Origin: an uncultured Akkermansia sp.
Lineage (GTDB): Bacteria > Verrucomicrobiota > Verrucomicrobiia > Verrucomicrobiales > Akkermansiaceae
Assembly (NCBI GenBank): GCA_947601655.1
Contig: CANQGG010000010.1
Span: 1-51,420, forward strand
Direction of reading: 5' to 3'
Length of the DNA stretch: 51,420 nucleotides
Within the stretch, counting starts at the first letter, position 1, and the number at the start of each line of letters is the position of its first letter. A model generated the notes under the pieces. It did not search any database, was not told where the DNA came from, and saw nothing but the letters and a program-made list of their open reading frames with translations. Both the position numbers and the translations under genes were made by a program. This document shows positions 18,672-27,044 of the stretch, in pieces.

Positions 18672-19523
18672 TTACAGTCGCACCATTTTTTTGTAACACG
18701 CCAGAATACGCTTCGTGATGGGTCCGGCATGTCCGGTGCCGATGACGCGACCATCTAAGCTCGTCGCAGCAATGACCTCCGCCGCTGTACCAGTGAGAAA
18801 ACACTCATCCGCGCTGAGGATATCGAAACGATTCATGACGCGCTCTTCACAGGGAATTCCCTCCGCGATGCATATGTCCATCACGACGTGTCGAGTGATG
18901 CCGCCCAACGCGCATTCCGTGAGCGGCGGGGTAATGACAACGCCGTTTTTCACGATGAATATATTATCCCCTGTGCATTCCGCTACGTTACCTCGCTCAT
19001 TGAGCATGAGGGCCTCTCCTGCGTTCTGCTGTACAGCTTCCAGCTTCGCAGAGATGCTGTTGAGGTAGTTGAGACTCTTGACTTGCTGGCTGAGCATATC
19101 CGGGTTTGGTCGCCGATAAGAACTGGTGATGAGACTCAGGCCGTTTTCATACATCTCCTGGGGGTAGAGGGCGATATCTTGTGCGATGATGAACATGCTG
19201 GGTTTCGGACAATTCTTCGGATTGAGTCCCAAGTCGCCCACTCCGCGCGTCACAACAAGCCGGATGTATCCATCCTGCATACCGCTGGCAGCGACAGTTT
19301 CTTCCGTAGCCTTACAAACCTCTTCGAAGCTCCATGGTAATTCAATCATGAGATAGCGCATCGAATCAAACAGGCGTACGATGTGCTCCTGGAGACGGAA
19401 CACTTTGCCGGAGTAAAAGCGTATACCCTCGAAGCAACCGTCGCCATACAGCACGGCATGGTCAAAAACTGAAACCTTGGCATCTTCCTTATCAATGAGT
19501 TTTCCATCAAACCAAATTTTCAT
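18672..19523 (-). CDS. ilvE: Branched-chain amino acid aminotransferase
   Basis: A fold-type IV PLP aminotransferase catalysing the last step of Ile, Leu and Val synthesis. The N-terminus MKIWFDGKLIDKEDAKVSVF is typical. Family features include YGDGCFEGIR, the PLP lysine in QVKSLNYLNSISAKLEA and ECTGDNIFIV. The 283 residues match the family of compact IlvE enzymes; a D-amino acid transaminase or aminodeoxychorismate lyase is possible but less likely. ATG 19523 is preferred over GTG 19544, which is only two bases from the -10 box. Confidence 0.92.
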   Translation of the reverse strand: MKIWFDGKLIDKEDAKVSVFDHAVLYGDGCFEGIRFYSGKVFRLQEHIVRLFDSMRYLMIELPWSFEEVCKATEETVAASGMQDGYIRLVVTRGVGDLGLNPKNCPKPSMFIIAQDIALYPQEMYENGLSLITSSYRRPNPDMLSQQVKSLNYLNSISAKLEAVQQNAGEALMLNERGNVAECTGDNIFIVKNGVVITPPLTECALGGITRHVVMDICIAEGIPCEERVMNRFDILSADECFLTGTAAEVIAATSLDGRVIGTGHAGPITKRILACYKKMVRL

Positions 19524-19546
19524 AAGCTCTGCAAGTTTGTGCACTC

Positions 19547-19574
19547 ATTATATCCCCTTTTCACTCCTTGTGAA
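19547..19574 (-). promoter_or_regulatory. Promoter of ilvE-nudix
   Basis: TTCACA (19569-19574), 16 bases, consensus TATAAT (19547-19552). The leader to ATG 19523 would be about 16 bases. Confidence 0.55.
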
Positions 19575-19586
19575 GAAAAAAATCCC

Positions 19587-20723
19587 TCAAAGATCATGCC
19601 GATGTGCCTTGAGGTGGGGATGCAGTTCGCGCTGCTGATCCTCGTGGTCATTACGGTTACGAAGGACGGCCCTCTTTTCTCGTCGTGTGACACGTTCCAG
19701 GGTCATACGACGTTTCTCGGCTCGCTTTTCCAATTCGGCAATCTCCTCTTCCAGATTCAGAAAATGCTCGTAGCGCTCCCACGAAAGTATTCCGCTTTCT
19801 ACCGCTCCGCGCACGGCGCATCCGGCATCATGACGGTGAGAACAATCCGCAAATCGACATTGTTCCGCCAGGGCCGAAAGATCCGCAAACTCCGCGCGCA
19901 GTGCAGCTGCATCGGTCCACATCTGCACTTCGCGCATGCCTGGATTGTCGATGAGGACCCCGCCTCCCGGCAACAGGATGAGCTCGCGAGCCACACTTAT
20001 ATGCCGACCTTTGCCAGTGACCTCATTGACCTCTCCCGTCTTGCGACATTCCTCCCCCACGAGGGCATTCACCAATGTGCTCTTTCCTACGCCGGAAGAA
20101 CCCACCACAAGCGCAGTCTTGCCCGGAGGAAAGTGAAGCAGAGAAGGCGGCAGACTGGCGGGATTGGCAGCGCTCACGGTATAGAGCTCCACTCCTTCGC
20201 CGCAGAGAGGTTTCAGCTGTTCCAGCGCGTAGTGCAATTCCTCCTCAGGGGTGATGTCCGCCTTGTTGATGAGAATCATTCCATGCGCTCCACTCTTGCG
20301 AATGAGCGTGAGATAGCGCTCAAGCCTGTTTTTGTTGATATCCTCCGGCAGGGTGGTGACCACAACCACGCAATCCACATTTGCACCGATGACTTGTTCG
20401 GCGCAACTGCGTCCGGGAAATTTACGTGAAAAACGATTGCGACGCGGCAGCAAGGCGCGTATCACCGGCAACTCACCACCTTCTCCGGGGTCTACTGCCA
20501 CCCAGTCTCCCACCGTTGGCAGATCGGCATCTGTAACAGCTGCGTTCCAGAGGTGCCCGGAAAGCACGACCTCGTGTCTTCCTCTTTCTTCAGAGAAGAC
20601 ACTATAGTTTATTTTTGTCTCGCGGCAGATACGTGCCGGGTACCAAAGCTGTTTCCTGAACTCTGCGAATGACTCCTCCCACTCGGAATCCCAACCCAAA
20701 CGATGCATCAGTTTTGCGTTCAT
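19587..20723 (-). CDS. rsgA: Ribosome small-subunit-dependent GTPase A
   Basis: A circularly permuted GTPase that helps late 30S maturation. An N-terminal OB-like domain is followed by G4 (INKAD), then G1 (GSSGVGKSTLVNAL) and G3 (DNPGMRE), the permuted order that defines the family. The zinc finger reads CRFADCSHRHDAGC. The C-terminal tail is long and basic (EKRAEKRRMTLERVTRREKR), suiting rRNA contact. ATG 20723 overlaps the coaB stop (ATGA); the longer upstream frame lies inside coaB and is rejected. About 378 residues. Confidence 0.93.
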   Translation of the reverse strand: MNAKLMHRLGWDSEWEESFAEFRKQLWYPARICRETKINYSVFSEERGRHEVVLSGHLWNAAVTDADLPTVGDWVAVDPGEGGELPVIRALLPRRNRFSRKFPGRSCAEQVIGANVDCVVVVTTLPEDINKNRLERYLTLIRKSGAHGMILINKADITPEEELHYALEQLKPLCGEGVELYTVSAANPASLPPSLLHFPPGKTALVVGSSGVGKSTLVNALVGEECRKTGEVNEVTGKGRHISVARELILLPGGGVLIDNPGMREVQMWTDAAALRAEFADLSALAEQCRFADCSHRHDAGCAVRGAVESGILSWERYEHFLNLEEEIAELEKRAEKRRMTLERVTRREKRAVLRNRNDHEDQQRELHPHLKAHRHDL

Positions 20724-21364
20724 CCGGCAATCAGAGAAAGAGTCTCCTGCACAATTCGCAAGGCAATGCGGTGCTTCGTATCGCGTTCCAATTTCTCCTC
20801 CCTCCCCTTGCGCACAAGCCACACTTCATTCGTTGAGGCATCAAATCCGACACCTGGCTGCGATACATCGTTCGCCACCACCATATCACATCCCTTCGCC
20901 TCCAACTTGTTCCTCGCGCCTGCCAGCAAATTCTGAGTCTCTGCTGCAAAACCCACCAGTACCCCGCGAAAGCCGAAAACACGGCGCATGCTTCCCAATA
21001 TATCCGGGGTGCGCTCCAATTCCAGCGTCATTCTCTCTACTTCCTTCTTGATTTTCTGATTCGAATACGAAATTGGGCGGTAATCGGCTACCGCAGCACA
21101 AAGAATTGCAACATCCACCCCGCCCACCATGTCCTGCACAGCTTCGTACATCTGCTGCGCCGTGGTAACCGAGATAAAATCCACCCCCTCCGGTACATCC
21201 AGCGAGGTGGGGCCGGAAATAAGCAGCGCCTCGTGCCCTTCATGCCGTACTGCCCCTGCCAGGGCATACCCCATCCGTCCCGATGAGCGGTTGCTGATGT
21301 ATCGGACAGGGTCGATAGCCTCGCGCGTCGGTCCGGCTGTGATCAAGAATCGCATTGCCCTCAT
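20720..21364 (-). CDS. coaB: Phosphopantothenate--cysteine ligase, stand-alone CoaB
   Basis: Joins phosphopantothenate and cysteine in coenzyme A synthesis. The 214 residues correspond to the C-terminal half of the usual Dfp/CoaBC fusion: ITAGPTREAIDPVRYISNRS, then AAVADYRP, then FAAET. No CoaC decarboxylase half is attached or adjacent, so CoaC must be encoded elsewhere. ATG 21364 or the in-frame ATG at 21355 may be used. It overlaps rsgA by four bases. Confidence 0.93.
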   Translation of the reverse strand: MRAMRFLITAGPTREAIDPVRYISNRSSGRMGYALAGAVRHEGHEALLISGPTSLDVPEGVDFISVTTAQQMYEAVQDMVGGVDVAILCAAVADYRPISYSNQKIKKEVERMTLELERTPDILGSMRRVFGFRGVLVGFAAETQNLLAGARNKLEAKGCDMVVANDVSQPGVGFDASTNEVWLVRKGREEKLERDTKHRIALRIVQETLSLIAG

Positions 21365-21462
21365 CCTACCATACTAGGTTGCCGTTGGCAAGCAGTGATC
21401 CAACAAGGCCTTGGCAAATGCATTAGGAAACCGGATTCATTTCAGGAATAGAGGCAAGAGGT

Positions 21463-22758
21463 CTATTTGTGTTCCCAATTCTTGTCAAACAGGATCTCGT
21501 CTGGCGTCTGCGCATTTCGCGCCGTTCGCAGCCCATGGTGTGGTCTGATTGCCAGGAGCTTTCCATCGCGTACAACGAGAGTTGGGCTATCGTGGTCCTT
21601 TAACTTGTAATGGTGAGCACCGGACGCAACCTGGCGGAACGCATCATCTTTCAATTCATAAACGACCCAGGAAAACGCAAACGTTCGCCAGCGAACCAAA
21701 ACAAAATGAGAATCATCGAGCCAGCGAATGGTATCAGAAACGGCCGTATCTGGTTGATAATGGTCAGTAGGCAACTCCTGCCACACAGGCGGTAAAATTG
21801 TATATTCCCTTTCCGGATTTGCGGTATCGATCACCACAAGCCCCCGATTTTTCGAGTAGGCAGGCAACAGTCCACGGCGCGTCTCCGTGGCACACCACTC
21901 AAGGGTAGGGACGTAGCCCTTTGCCATTCCGCCGGTCACCCGGTACGGCAGCAAGGGAGCAACCAACTGACCTAGCTGACTATAGATGCGTCGGTTCGGT
22001 TTTCGACCGCTGGAGTCGGAGAAACGGTAAGCCGGGTGATCCTCTGCCGCCTCAGTGCCTTCCGGCAAAAGCTCGGGAGGTATCCCCTTCCATAGCGAGA
22101 ACGTGGCAGGGTCTTCCACCTCTTTGACCGCTGCTTTCAATCTCAGCGGCTCTCCCTTGAGATTCACTGCCCAAACCTCTCGTTCTTCCCAGCCAGCAGG
22201 GCATGATGTCTTTCCTTCCGGGGGAAGTGGCACCAGCTCGTCACCGCTGTACTCATAAATCGTGGAGGACGGGCGGTAGGTTGAATATTCTTCCCGGTAG
22301 CCGGCTTGCAGGATTATCCTCTTATCATCCCGAATTTTTATTCCCCTGGCTACAGTCTGCAAAAGCTGTCGCGCGACTCTATCTGGTTGGTACTTGCTCG
22401 CACCCTTAGGAAATTGGTATATGCGAATGTGTTGGTTGTCGCCTGTCGCTGTCATTCCCTTCACCACCAATTCCGGCATATCGTCGCCGGTGATATCGCA
22501 AAGCTGCAGCGCATCTTCGCCCTCGCACAAGCCGTAGAACACCATAGTGGCGATCGGTGTTCGGAACAAATGCCCATTATCGAACTCCCAGTTGAGTACG
22601 AGCAGGTAGCTATGCGACTCCGGTACGTGATAGAGCGCAACTTCCTTGATGCCGCTGTCCACCCCCTCCGGCATGGAAACGCGCGCCGCCTGGTGTAAAA
22701 CCAGATCCTCCCCCATGGAAAAGGCGCATGCTAAGAGTAAAAAAGGCCAAAACTTCAT
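21463..22758 (-). CDS. Secreted protein of unknown function with an FG-GAP-like segment
   Basis: 431 residues beginning with a signal peptide (MKFWPFLLLACAFSMGED). LCDITGDDMPELVVKG resembles an FG-GAP/VCBS calcium-binding strand. A regular alternation of beta-rich, tryptophan-containing segments suggests a beta-propeller. I know no specific family. The frame extends 49 codons upstream, but a good promoter lies there and its -10 box ends five bases before ATG 22758; ATG 22773 is a less likely start. Single gene, divergent from cmk. Confidence 0.75.
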   Translation of the reverse strand: MKFWPFLLLACAFSMGEDLVLHQAARVSMPEGVDSGIKEVALYHVPESHSYLLVLNWEFDNGHLFRTPIATMVFYGLCEGEDALQLCDITGDDMPELVVKGMTATGDNQHIRIYQFPKGASKYQPDRVARQLLQTVARGIKIRDDKRIILQAGYREEYSTYRPSSTIYEYSGDELVPLPPEGKTSCPAGWEEREVWAVNLKGEPLRLKAAVKEVEDPATFSLWKGIPPELLPEGTEAAEDHPAYRFSDSSGRKPNRRIYSQLGQLVAPLLPYRVTGGMAKGYVPTLEWCATETRRGLLPAYSKNRGLVVIDTANPEREYTILPPVWQELPTDHYQPDTAVSDTIRWLDDSHFVLVRWRTFAFSWVVYELKDDAFRQVASGAHHYKLKDHDSPTLVVRDGKLLAIRPHHGLRTARNAQTPDEILFDKNWEHK

Positions 22759-22763
22759 TCCCG

Positions 22764-22793
22764 ATTCTAGCATACCGCCGTTTCCAATTGCAA
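22764..22793 (-). promoter_or_regulatory. Promoter of the secreted FG-GAP-like gene
   Basis: TTGCAA (22788-22793), 18 bases, TAGAAT (22764-22769), five bases to ATG 22758. Leaderless type. Confidence 0.6.
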
Positions 22794-22870
22794 GGGTAAA
22801 ACTTTTGAGCAATAGGAAATGTGGATTGCAAAATTCAATGCACAATGACCTACCAGGCCTTCGTTTCGGC

Positions 22871-22899
22871 TGGACAGAATGCTCTGCGACAGTTATACT
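22871..22899 (+). promoter_or_regulatory. Promoter of cmk-plsC-recF
   Basis: TGGACA (22871-22876), 17 bases, TATACT (22894-22899), nine bases to ATG 22909. At most about three untranslated bases are expected. Confidence 0.65.
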
Positions 22900-22908
22900 G
22901 CCCATCGT

Positions 22909-23550
22909 ATGAATCCACCGGCCATCGCCATTGACGGACCTGCCGCTTCCGGCAAATCAACCGTCGCCAAACTCGTCGCCAGGCAACTTGAATACACTTT
23001 TATCAATACAGGCGCCATGTATCGCGCCATAGCGTGGTATCTTGCACAGCAAGGAATTTCGGCAGAAGATACAGACGCGATCATCACCGTACTGCCCGAC
23101 ATCCCTCTGCAATTTGGCAAGGAAGATTCCACTTCCACCGTGCTTTGCGGTGGCAGGAAACTCACAACCGAACTTACGCAACCTGTGGTCAATGATTCCG
23201 TTTCCGTGATTGCCGCCATCCCGGAAGTTCGAGCTTTTCTCCTGCAAAAGCAGCGTGAATACAACAAAAACGAACCCGTTGTCATGGAGGGACGAGATAT
23301 CGGATCTGTCGTCTTCCCTGATACTCCATTCAAATACTTTGTCACCGCTTCGCCGGAAGTACGTGCGGCACGTCGGGCTGCGCAGGGCCTCACAGATTCC
23401 ATCGATGAGCGAGATAAGAATGACAGATCCCGAAGCTGCGCCCCGCTGACTCAGGCGCCGGATGCCCTGCTTGTAGATACATCGAACATGACTATCGATC
23501 AAGTCGTACAGCTCATCATCAGTGACATCCGGATCAAATTAGCCAAGTAA
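22909..23550 (+). CDS. cmk: Cytidylate kinase
   Basis: Phosphorylates CMP and dCMP with ATP. The P-loop is IDGPAASGKSTVAKLVA, followed by the NMP-site segment INTGAMYRAIAWY. Further on come VVMEGRDIGSVVFPD and the lid-like ARRAAQG. The 213 residues are close to the usual 220-230. Starting at ATG 22909 places the P-loop about eight residues in, as in homologues. It leads a tight three-gene unit with plsC and recF. Confidence 0.95.
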   Translation: MNPPAIAIDGPAASGKSTVAKLVARQLEYTFINTGAMYRAIAWYLAQQGISAEDTDAIITVLPDIPLQFGKEDSTSTVLCGGRKLTTELTQPVVNDSVSVIAAIPEVRAFLLQKQREYNKNEPVVMEGRDIGSVVFPDTPFKYFVTASPEVRAARRAAQGLTDSIDERDKNDRSRSCAPLTQAPDALLVDTSNMTIDQVVQLIISDIRIKLAK

Positions 23551-23557
23551 GAGTCCC

Positions 23558-24178
23558 ATGAATCCTGTTTATTTCATCGGTCAGTCACTCACCCACGCCA
23601 TCTACGAATCGCTCTTCAGTCTGCGAATCATCGGCTACGAAAGGCTCATTCAAGAGGGACCCTGCATCATCGTCGCGAACCACCAGAGTTTTCTGGATCC
23701 GCCTCTGATTGGGGGAATTTACGAAACGCCGGTTCATTTTCTGGCACGTAAGACTCTGTTTGATCCGGTGTTCATGAAATACACTCTGCCTCTCTGTCAG
23801 GCGATTCCCATCGATCAGACAAAGCCGGATCCCGGGAGCATTTTAAAAGTCATGAGGTTGCTCAAGGAAGGTGGACGCATCGTCATCTTTCCGGAGGGTG
23901 CGCGTAGCCCGGATGGTGAAATCCACAGGGCGATGCCTGGAATTGGACTTATTATCGGCAAACTCGCCTCGGTTCCTGTGCAACCCATTCGTATTTCCGG
24001 CGCTTTCGAGTGCCTGCCCATTCATTCCTCCAGGCTGCGCTTTCGCCCCATCACCGTGAGTATCGGCAACCCTATCCCGTTTTCTCCGGAAGAACGACGC
24101 GCCAGAGGACGACAAGGTCAGCTCGCTATCGGACGGAAGATTATGGATGCCATCAGTGCCTTGCCCCCCGAAATTTAG
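23558..24178 (+). CDS. plsC: 1-acyl-sn-glycerol-3-phosphate acyltransferase (PlsC family)
   Basis: Membrane-associated acyltransferase making phosphatidate. Block I is VANHQSFLDPPLIGG, the HX4D catalytic motif, and block III is IFPEGARSPDGE. 206 residues, compact like many bacterial PlsC proteins. It starts seven bases after cmk, an arrangement seen in other bacteria where cmk and plsC are neighbours. Acyl-donor preference is not visible. Confidence 0.92.
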   Translation: MNPVYFIGQSLTHAIYESLFSLRIIGYERLIQEGPCIIVANHQSFLDPPLIGGIYETPVHFLARKTLFDPVFMKYTLPLCQAIPIDQTKPDPGSILKVMRLLKEGGRIVIFPEGARSPDGEIHRAMPGIGLIIGKLASVPVQPIRISGAFECLPIHSSRLRFRPITVSIGNPIPFSPEERRARGRQGQLAIGRKIMDAISALPPEI

Positions 24179-24181
24179 CAC

Positions 24182-25234
24182 ATGCTGCATACGCTGCGAC
24201 TCAGAGATTTTCGCTGCTACAAGCGTCTGAATTGGGAAATTCCTTCTGAGGGTGCCCTTCTACTGGGTTCCAACGCACAGGGGAAAACGAGTCTTCTTGA
24301 AGCCATCTGCGTGGCGCTCACCCTGCACAGTCCGCGCACTGCACGTCTGGATCGTCTTGCGCGCCATGGCGCTCCCGGCTTTGGCATATCTCTGGGTGCG
24401 GATTCCGACACACGTCGCCTCGTCTGGCAGATGCGTCAGATCGACATGCGCATCAACAATCATCAGAAACAAGCCTACGCGGATTACCTGGCTGGAGCTC
24501 CTCCCGTAGCATGGCTCGGGAACCGTGATATGGCTCTCGTGTATGGCGCCGCTGAGCAACGGCGAGATTTTATGGACTTCCTCGGTATGCAGTGGCATCC
24601 GCTTTATCGCACCCATTTGCAGGCTTACCGTAAGGCGCTGCGCGCGCGGAATCTTCTGCTGCGCAACCCGCATCCGCGAAAGGATGTGCTTCAGAGCTAC
24701 ACCTCTGTTCTGGCAGAGCACGGGGAAAAACTCATTCAACTGCGTTTTCGCTTGCTCGATCTTTTACGACCACACGTTCTGCAACACCACCGGGCGATCT
24801 CCGGGCATTCCCGGGAGGAAGTCACGCTGAATTACCTCACCACTACGCATGCCCCTCTAAACCTCGCACTGGAGAATTGCCTGGAGAACGATTTGCGTGT
24901 CGGCTACACCACACTCGGTCCGCATCGCGACGATATTGATCTGCGCATTGACGGGCAAATTGCCGCGAACTATGCCTCAGAAGGGCAGCAACGTACACTG
25001 GCTGTCGCTTTGGTGCTGGCGCAGGCGAGTTTACTCCAGGCGGAAACTGGATTGGCGCCGGTGCTGCTTATCGACGACGTCTTTGGGGAAATGGATCCTT
25101 CGCGACGCAAGGCAATGCTCAGCACTTTACCTCCGGATTCTCAGACTTTCATTACCACAACGCACATGGATTGGTTCGGAGCCTCTTCTCCTCCTCTGCC
25201 TGTACGCCGCATCGAGAATGCCTCTCTTCAATAA
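24182..25234 (+). CDS. recF: DNA replication and repair protein RecF
   Basis: SMC-like ATPase that loads RecA at gaps together with RecO and RecR. It has the N-terminal LRDFRCYKRL, Walker A GSNAQGKTSLLEA, the signature region EGQQRTLAVALVLAQA and Walker B VLLIDDVFGEMD. The 350 residues are typical. It starts three bases after the plsC stop. The 3' end overlaps the convergent nagZ by seven bases. recR is at 31099 in this window. The dnaA-dnaN setting common for recF is absent here. Confidence 0.96.
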   Translation: MLHTLRLRDFRCYKRLNWEIPSEGALLLGSNAQGKTSLLEAICVALTLHSPRTARLDRLARHGAPGFGISLGADSDTRRLVWQMRQIDMRINNHQKQAYADYLAGAPPVAWLGNRDMALVYGAAEQRRDFMDFLGMQWHPLYRTHLQAYRKALRARNLLLRNPHPRKDVLQSYTSVLAEHGEKLIQLRFRLLDLLRPHVLQHHRAISGHSREEVTLNYLTTTHAPLNLALENCLENDLRVGYTTLGPHRDDIDLRIDGQIAANYASEGQQRTLAVALVLAQASLLQAETGLAPVLLIDDVFGEMDPSRRKAMLSTLPPDSQTFITTTHMDWFGASSPPLPVRRIENASLQ

Positions 25235-26304
25235 TTCTGCACGGGGGAGGATGGTTGTTCATTCTCCCGCGCACGCTCTGCTACGCGAGAGCAAAAAGCC
25301 CGTACATCATCCGCGTACTTTCTCCACTCGATAAAGCTCATCGGCGGCAGGGGAGTCGGTATCAGCATGCGAAATTTTTCCAGTCGTTCCTGAGCTCCCC
25401 CCAACACTTCCTTCGGCAGAGCAGAAATAGCCTGTTCCACCTCTTCCAGTAAATCCGGCACGCCATGGCATACCAACGGCGCATCACATCCCGCTCGAAT
25501 TGCAAGGACTGCTGCCTGGGATACGGTGTACGTTTCCGTAATAGCTCCCATGCACAGATCGTCCGTAAATACCACTCCCCCATACCCAAGCTGTCGCCGC
25601 AAAAAATCTCTCACCACTGTGGAAGAAAGAGTTGCTGGATGCTCTGCATCCATTCCGGTTATCACCGGATGCGCTACCATAATGGAGGGGAGCTCATCCA
25701 TGAGGGCAGTGAATGGAATAGCAGCGCCATTTTCCGCCAATATTTGCTCCTGGGACGCGGTTAACCGGGGCAGCGAAAAATGTGGATCTAATTGCGCCTC
25801 CCCCATACCGGGGAAATGTTTGCCGCATGTGAGGATGCCGCGCCGTTGCATGACGCGATTCCACACGCCCGCACACGAAATCACTGTCTGAGGATCATTT
25901 CCCCAACAGCGTCCGCCTAATGCATTCGCACGTTCCGAGCTGTAGTCCAGCACAGGCGCCAACACAGTATTCACGCCAAGAGTGTGCAAGCAGCGGGAGG
26001 AATACAGCGCTGCCTGTTCTATCCAATGTGCATTCGATGCACCTCCTAACGCCTCCGCCGAGGGCAGTTGAATACCGATGGCCGCCGTGCGAACAACGCG
26101 CCCTCCCTCCTGATCCAACGCAATAACAGGCTCATATGCCCCTGTCGTAAGGCGTCGCAGAGCATCCGTGAGCTCACGTGTCTCCTCGTAATCCTCAATA
26201 TTTCGTGAGAAGAGGATGTACCCCGCAGGCTGCATGCGCGAGAAAAGCTCCGCCTCGCGCGCACTCAGCCGAGTTCCCTCAATACCTACGATGAGAGGAA
26301 GCAT
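25228..26304 (-). CDS. nagZ: Beta-N-acetylhexosaminidase, NagZ type (GH3)
   Basis: Cleaves GlcNAc from muropeptides during cell-wall recycling. GH3 features are LFSRNIEDYEETRELTDALR, ALDQEGGRVVR, the loop KHFPGMGEAQLDPHFSLP and the nucleophile Asp in VVFTDDLCMGAI. In the loop the Asp-x-His acid/base dyad is present (DPH), but the usual PGHGDT is PGMGEA. There is no signal peptide, fitting a cytoplasmic NagZ. It starts at ATG 26304, 14 bases after pyrE. The PGMGEA change may alter substrate fit. Confidence 0.9.
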   Translation of the reverse strand: MLPLIVGIEGTRLSAREAELFSRMQPAGYILFSRNIEDYEETRELTDALRRLTTGAYEPVIALDQEGGRVVRTAAIGIQLPSAEALGGASNAHWIEQAALYSSRCLHTLGVNTVLAPVLDYSSERANALGGRCWGNDPQTVISCAGVWNRVMQRRGILTCGKHFPGMGEAQLDPHFSLPRLTASQEQILAENGAAIPFTALMDELPSIMVAHPVITGMDAEHPATLSSTVVRDFLRRQLGYGGVVFTDDLCMGAITETYTVSQAAVLAIRAGCDAPLVCHGVPDLLEEVEQAISALPKEVLGGAQERLEKFRMLIPTPLPPMSFIEWRKYADDVRAFCSRVAERARENEQPSSPVQNY

Positions 26305-26318
26305 GGAGGAGAGAGGAA

Positions 26319-26882
26319 TTACTTATCGCCAAAAATACTCCGCCGTGTGAAGAGGGCGTACACCGGCACGCCGCGTCTTTCAATCGCCTCGCGTCCTCCT
26401 TCCTCGCGATCCACCAGCACTACCGCCGCCGCCACTTTGCCACCCTCCTCCTCAATAGCTTCTATGGCTTTGATAGTTGACCCACCGGTAGTAATTACAT
26501 CATCTACCACAATCACGGCATCCCCTTTTTTGAAGTTTCCTTCTATGCGTTTGCCTCGCCCGTGGTCCTTCGCTTCCTTACGTACCGTGAAAATATCCAG
26601 TGCACGTTCTGTGGCAGAGTACATGCCGATTGCCAATGAGATTGGATCCGCTCCCATGGTCATGCCTCCGATCGCACTCACATGCGGAAAACGAGGCAGA
26701 ATTTCATCGCGCACAAGCTGCCATCCTACCTCGCCGATGAGGTTTGCTCCGCGTGCATCCAGCGTTGTCACTCGGCAGTCGCAGTACATATCACTCTCCT
26801 TGCCCGACGCAAGGATAAAATGACCTGTCTTGATGGATTTAGCCAGCAACATCTCCAACAGCTCTTTTTTCGCATCACTCAT
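26319..26882 (-). CDS. pyrE: Orotate phosphoribosyltransferase
   Basis: Transfers the phosphoribosyl group from PRPP to orotate in UMP synthesis. The PRPP-binding motif is VIVVDDVITTGGSTIKAIEA. The flexible-loop region is RKEAKDHGRGKRIEG and substrate contacts are GKESDMYCDCR. The 187 residues suit the shorter bacterial PyrE group. It is transcribed with nagZ. Confidence 0.94.
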   Translation of the reverse strand: MSDAKKELLEMLLAKSIKTGHFILASGKESDMYCDCRVTTLDARGANLIGEVGWQLVRDEILPRFPHVSAIGGMTMGADPISLAIGMYSATERALDIFTVRKEAKDHGRGKRIEGNFKKGDAVIVVDDVITTGGSTIKAIEAIEEEGGKVAAAVVLVDREEGGREAIERRGVPVYALFTRRSIFGDK

Positions 26883-26891
26883 AACGCCTTT

Positions 26892-26919
26892 ATTCTACCA
26901 TCTCCGACCTCTTTGGCAA
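26892..26919 (-). promoter_or_regulatory. Promoter of pyrE-nagZ
   Basis: TTGCCA (26914-26919), 16 bases, TAGAAT (26892-26897), nine bases to ATG 26882. Near-leaderless. The AAAGG in this gap could alternatively act as a ribosome site if transcription starts early. Confidence 0.55.
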
Positions 26920-26965
26920 GCGCGTACTTCCCCTATGCAGGACCAACCTCACGACACGGTGCCCC

Positions 26966-26988
26966 AAAAATCTGACGACCGAGGTCAG
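26966..26988 (-). terminator. Possible terminator after the PA14 pseudogene
   Basis: On the minus strand a 5-bp stem, CTGAC/GTCAG, is followed by ATTTTT. The stem is short, so this is a weak call. Confidence 0.4.
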
Positions 26989-27044
26989 GAATGTGTAGAC
27001 ATCCTGCGAGCCCTGAAAATTATCGCAGCTCCACTCACCTCGCA

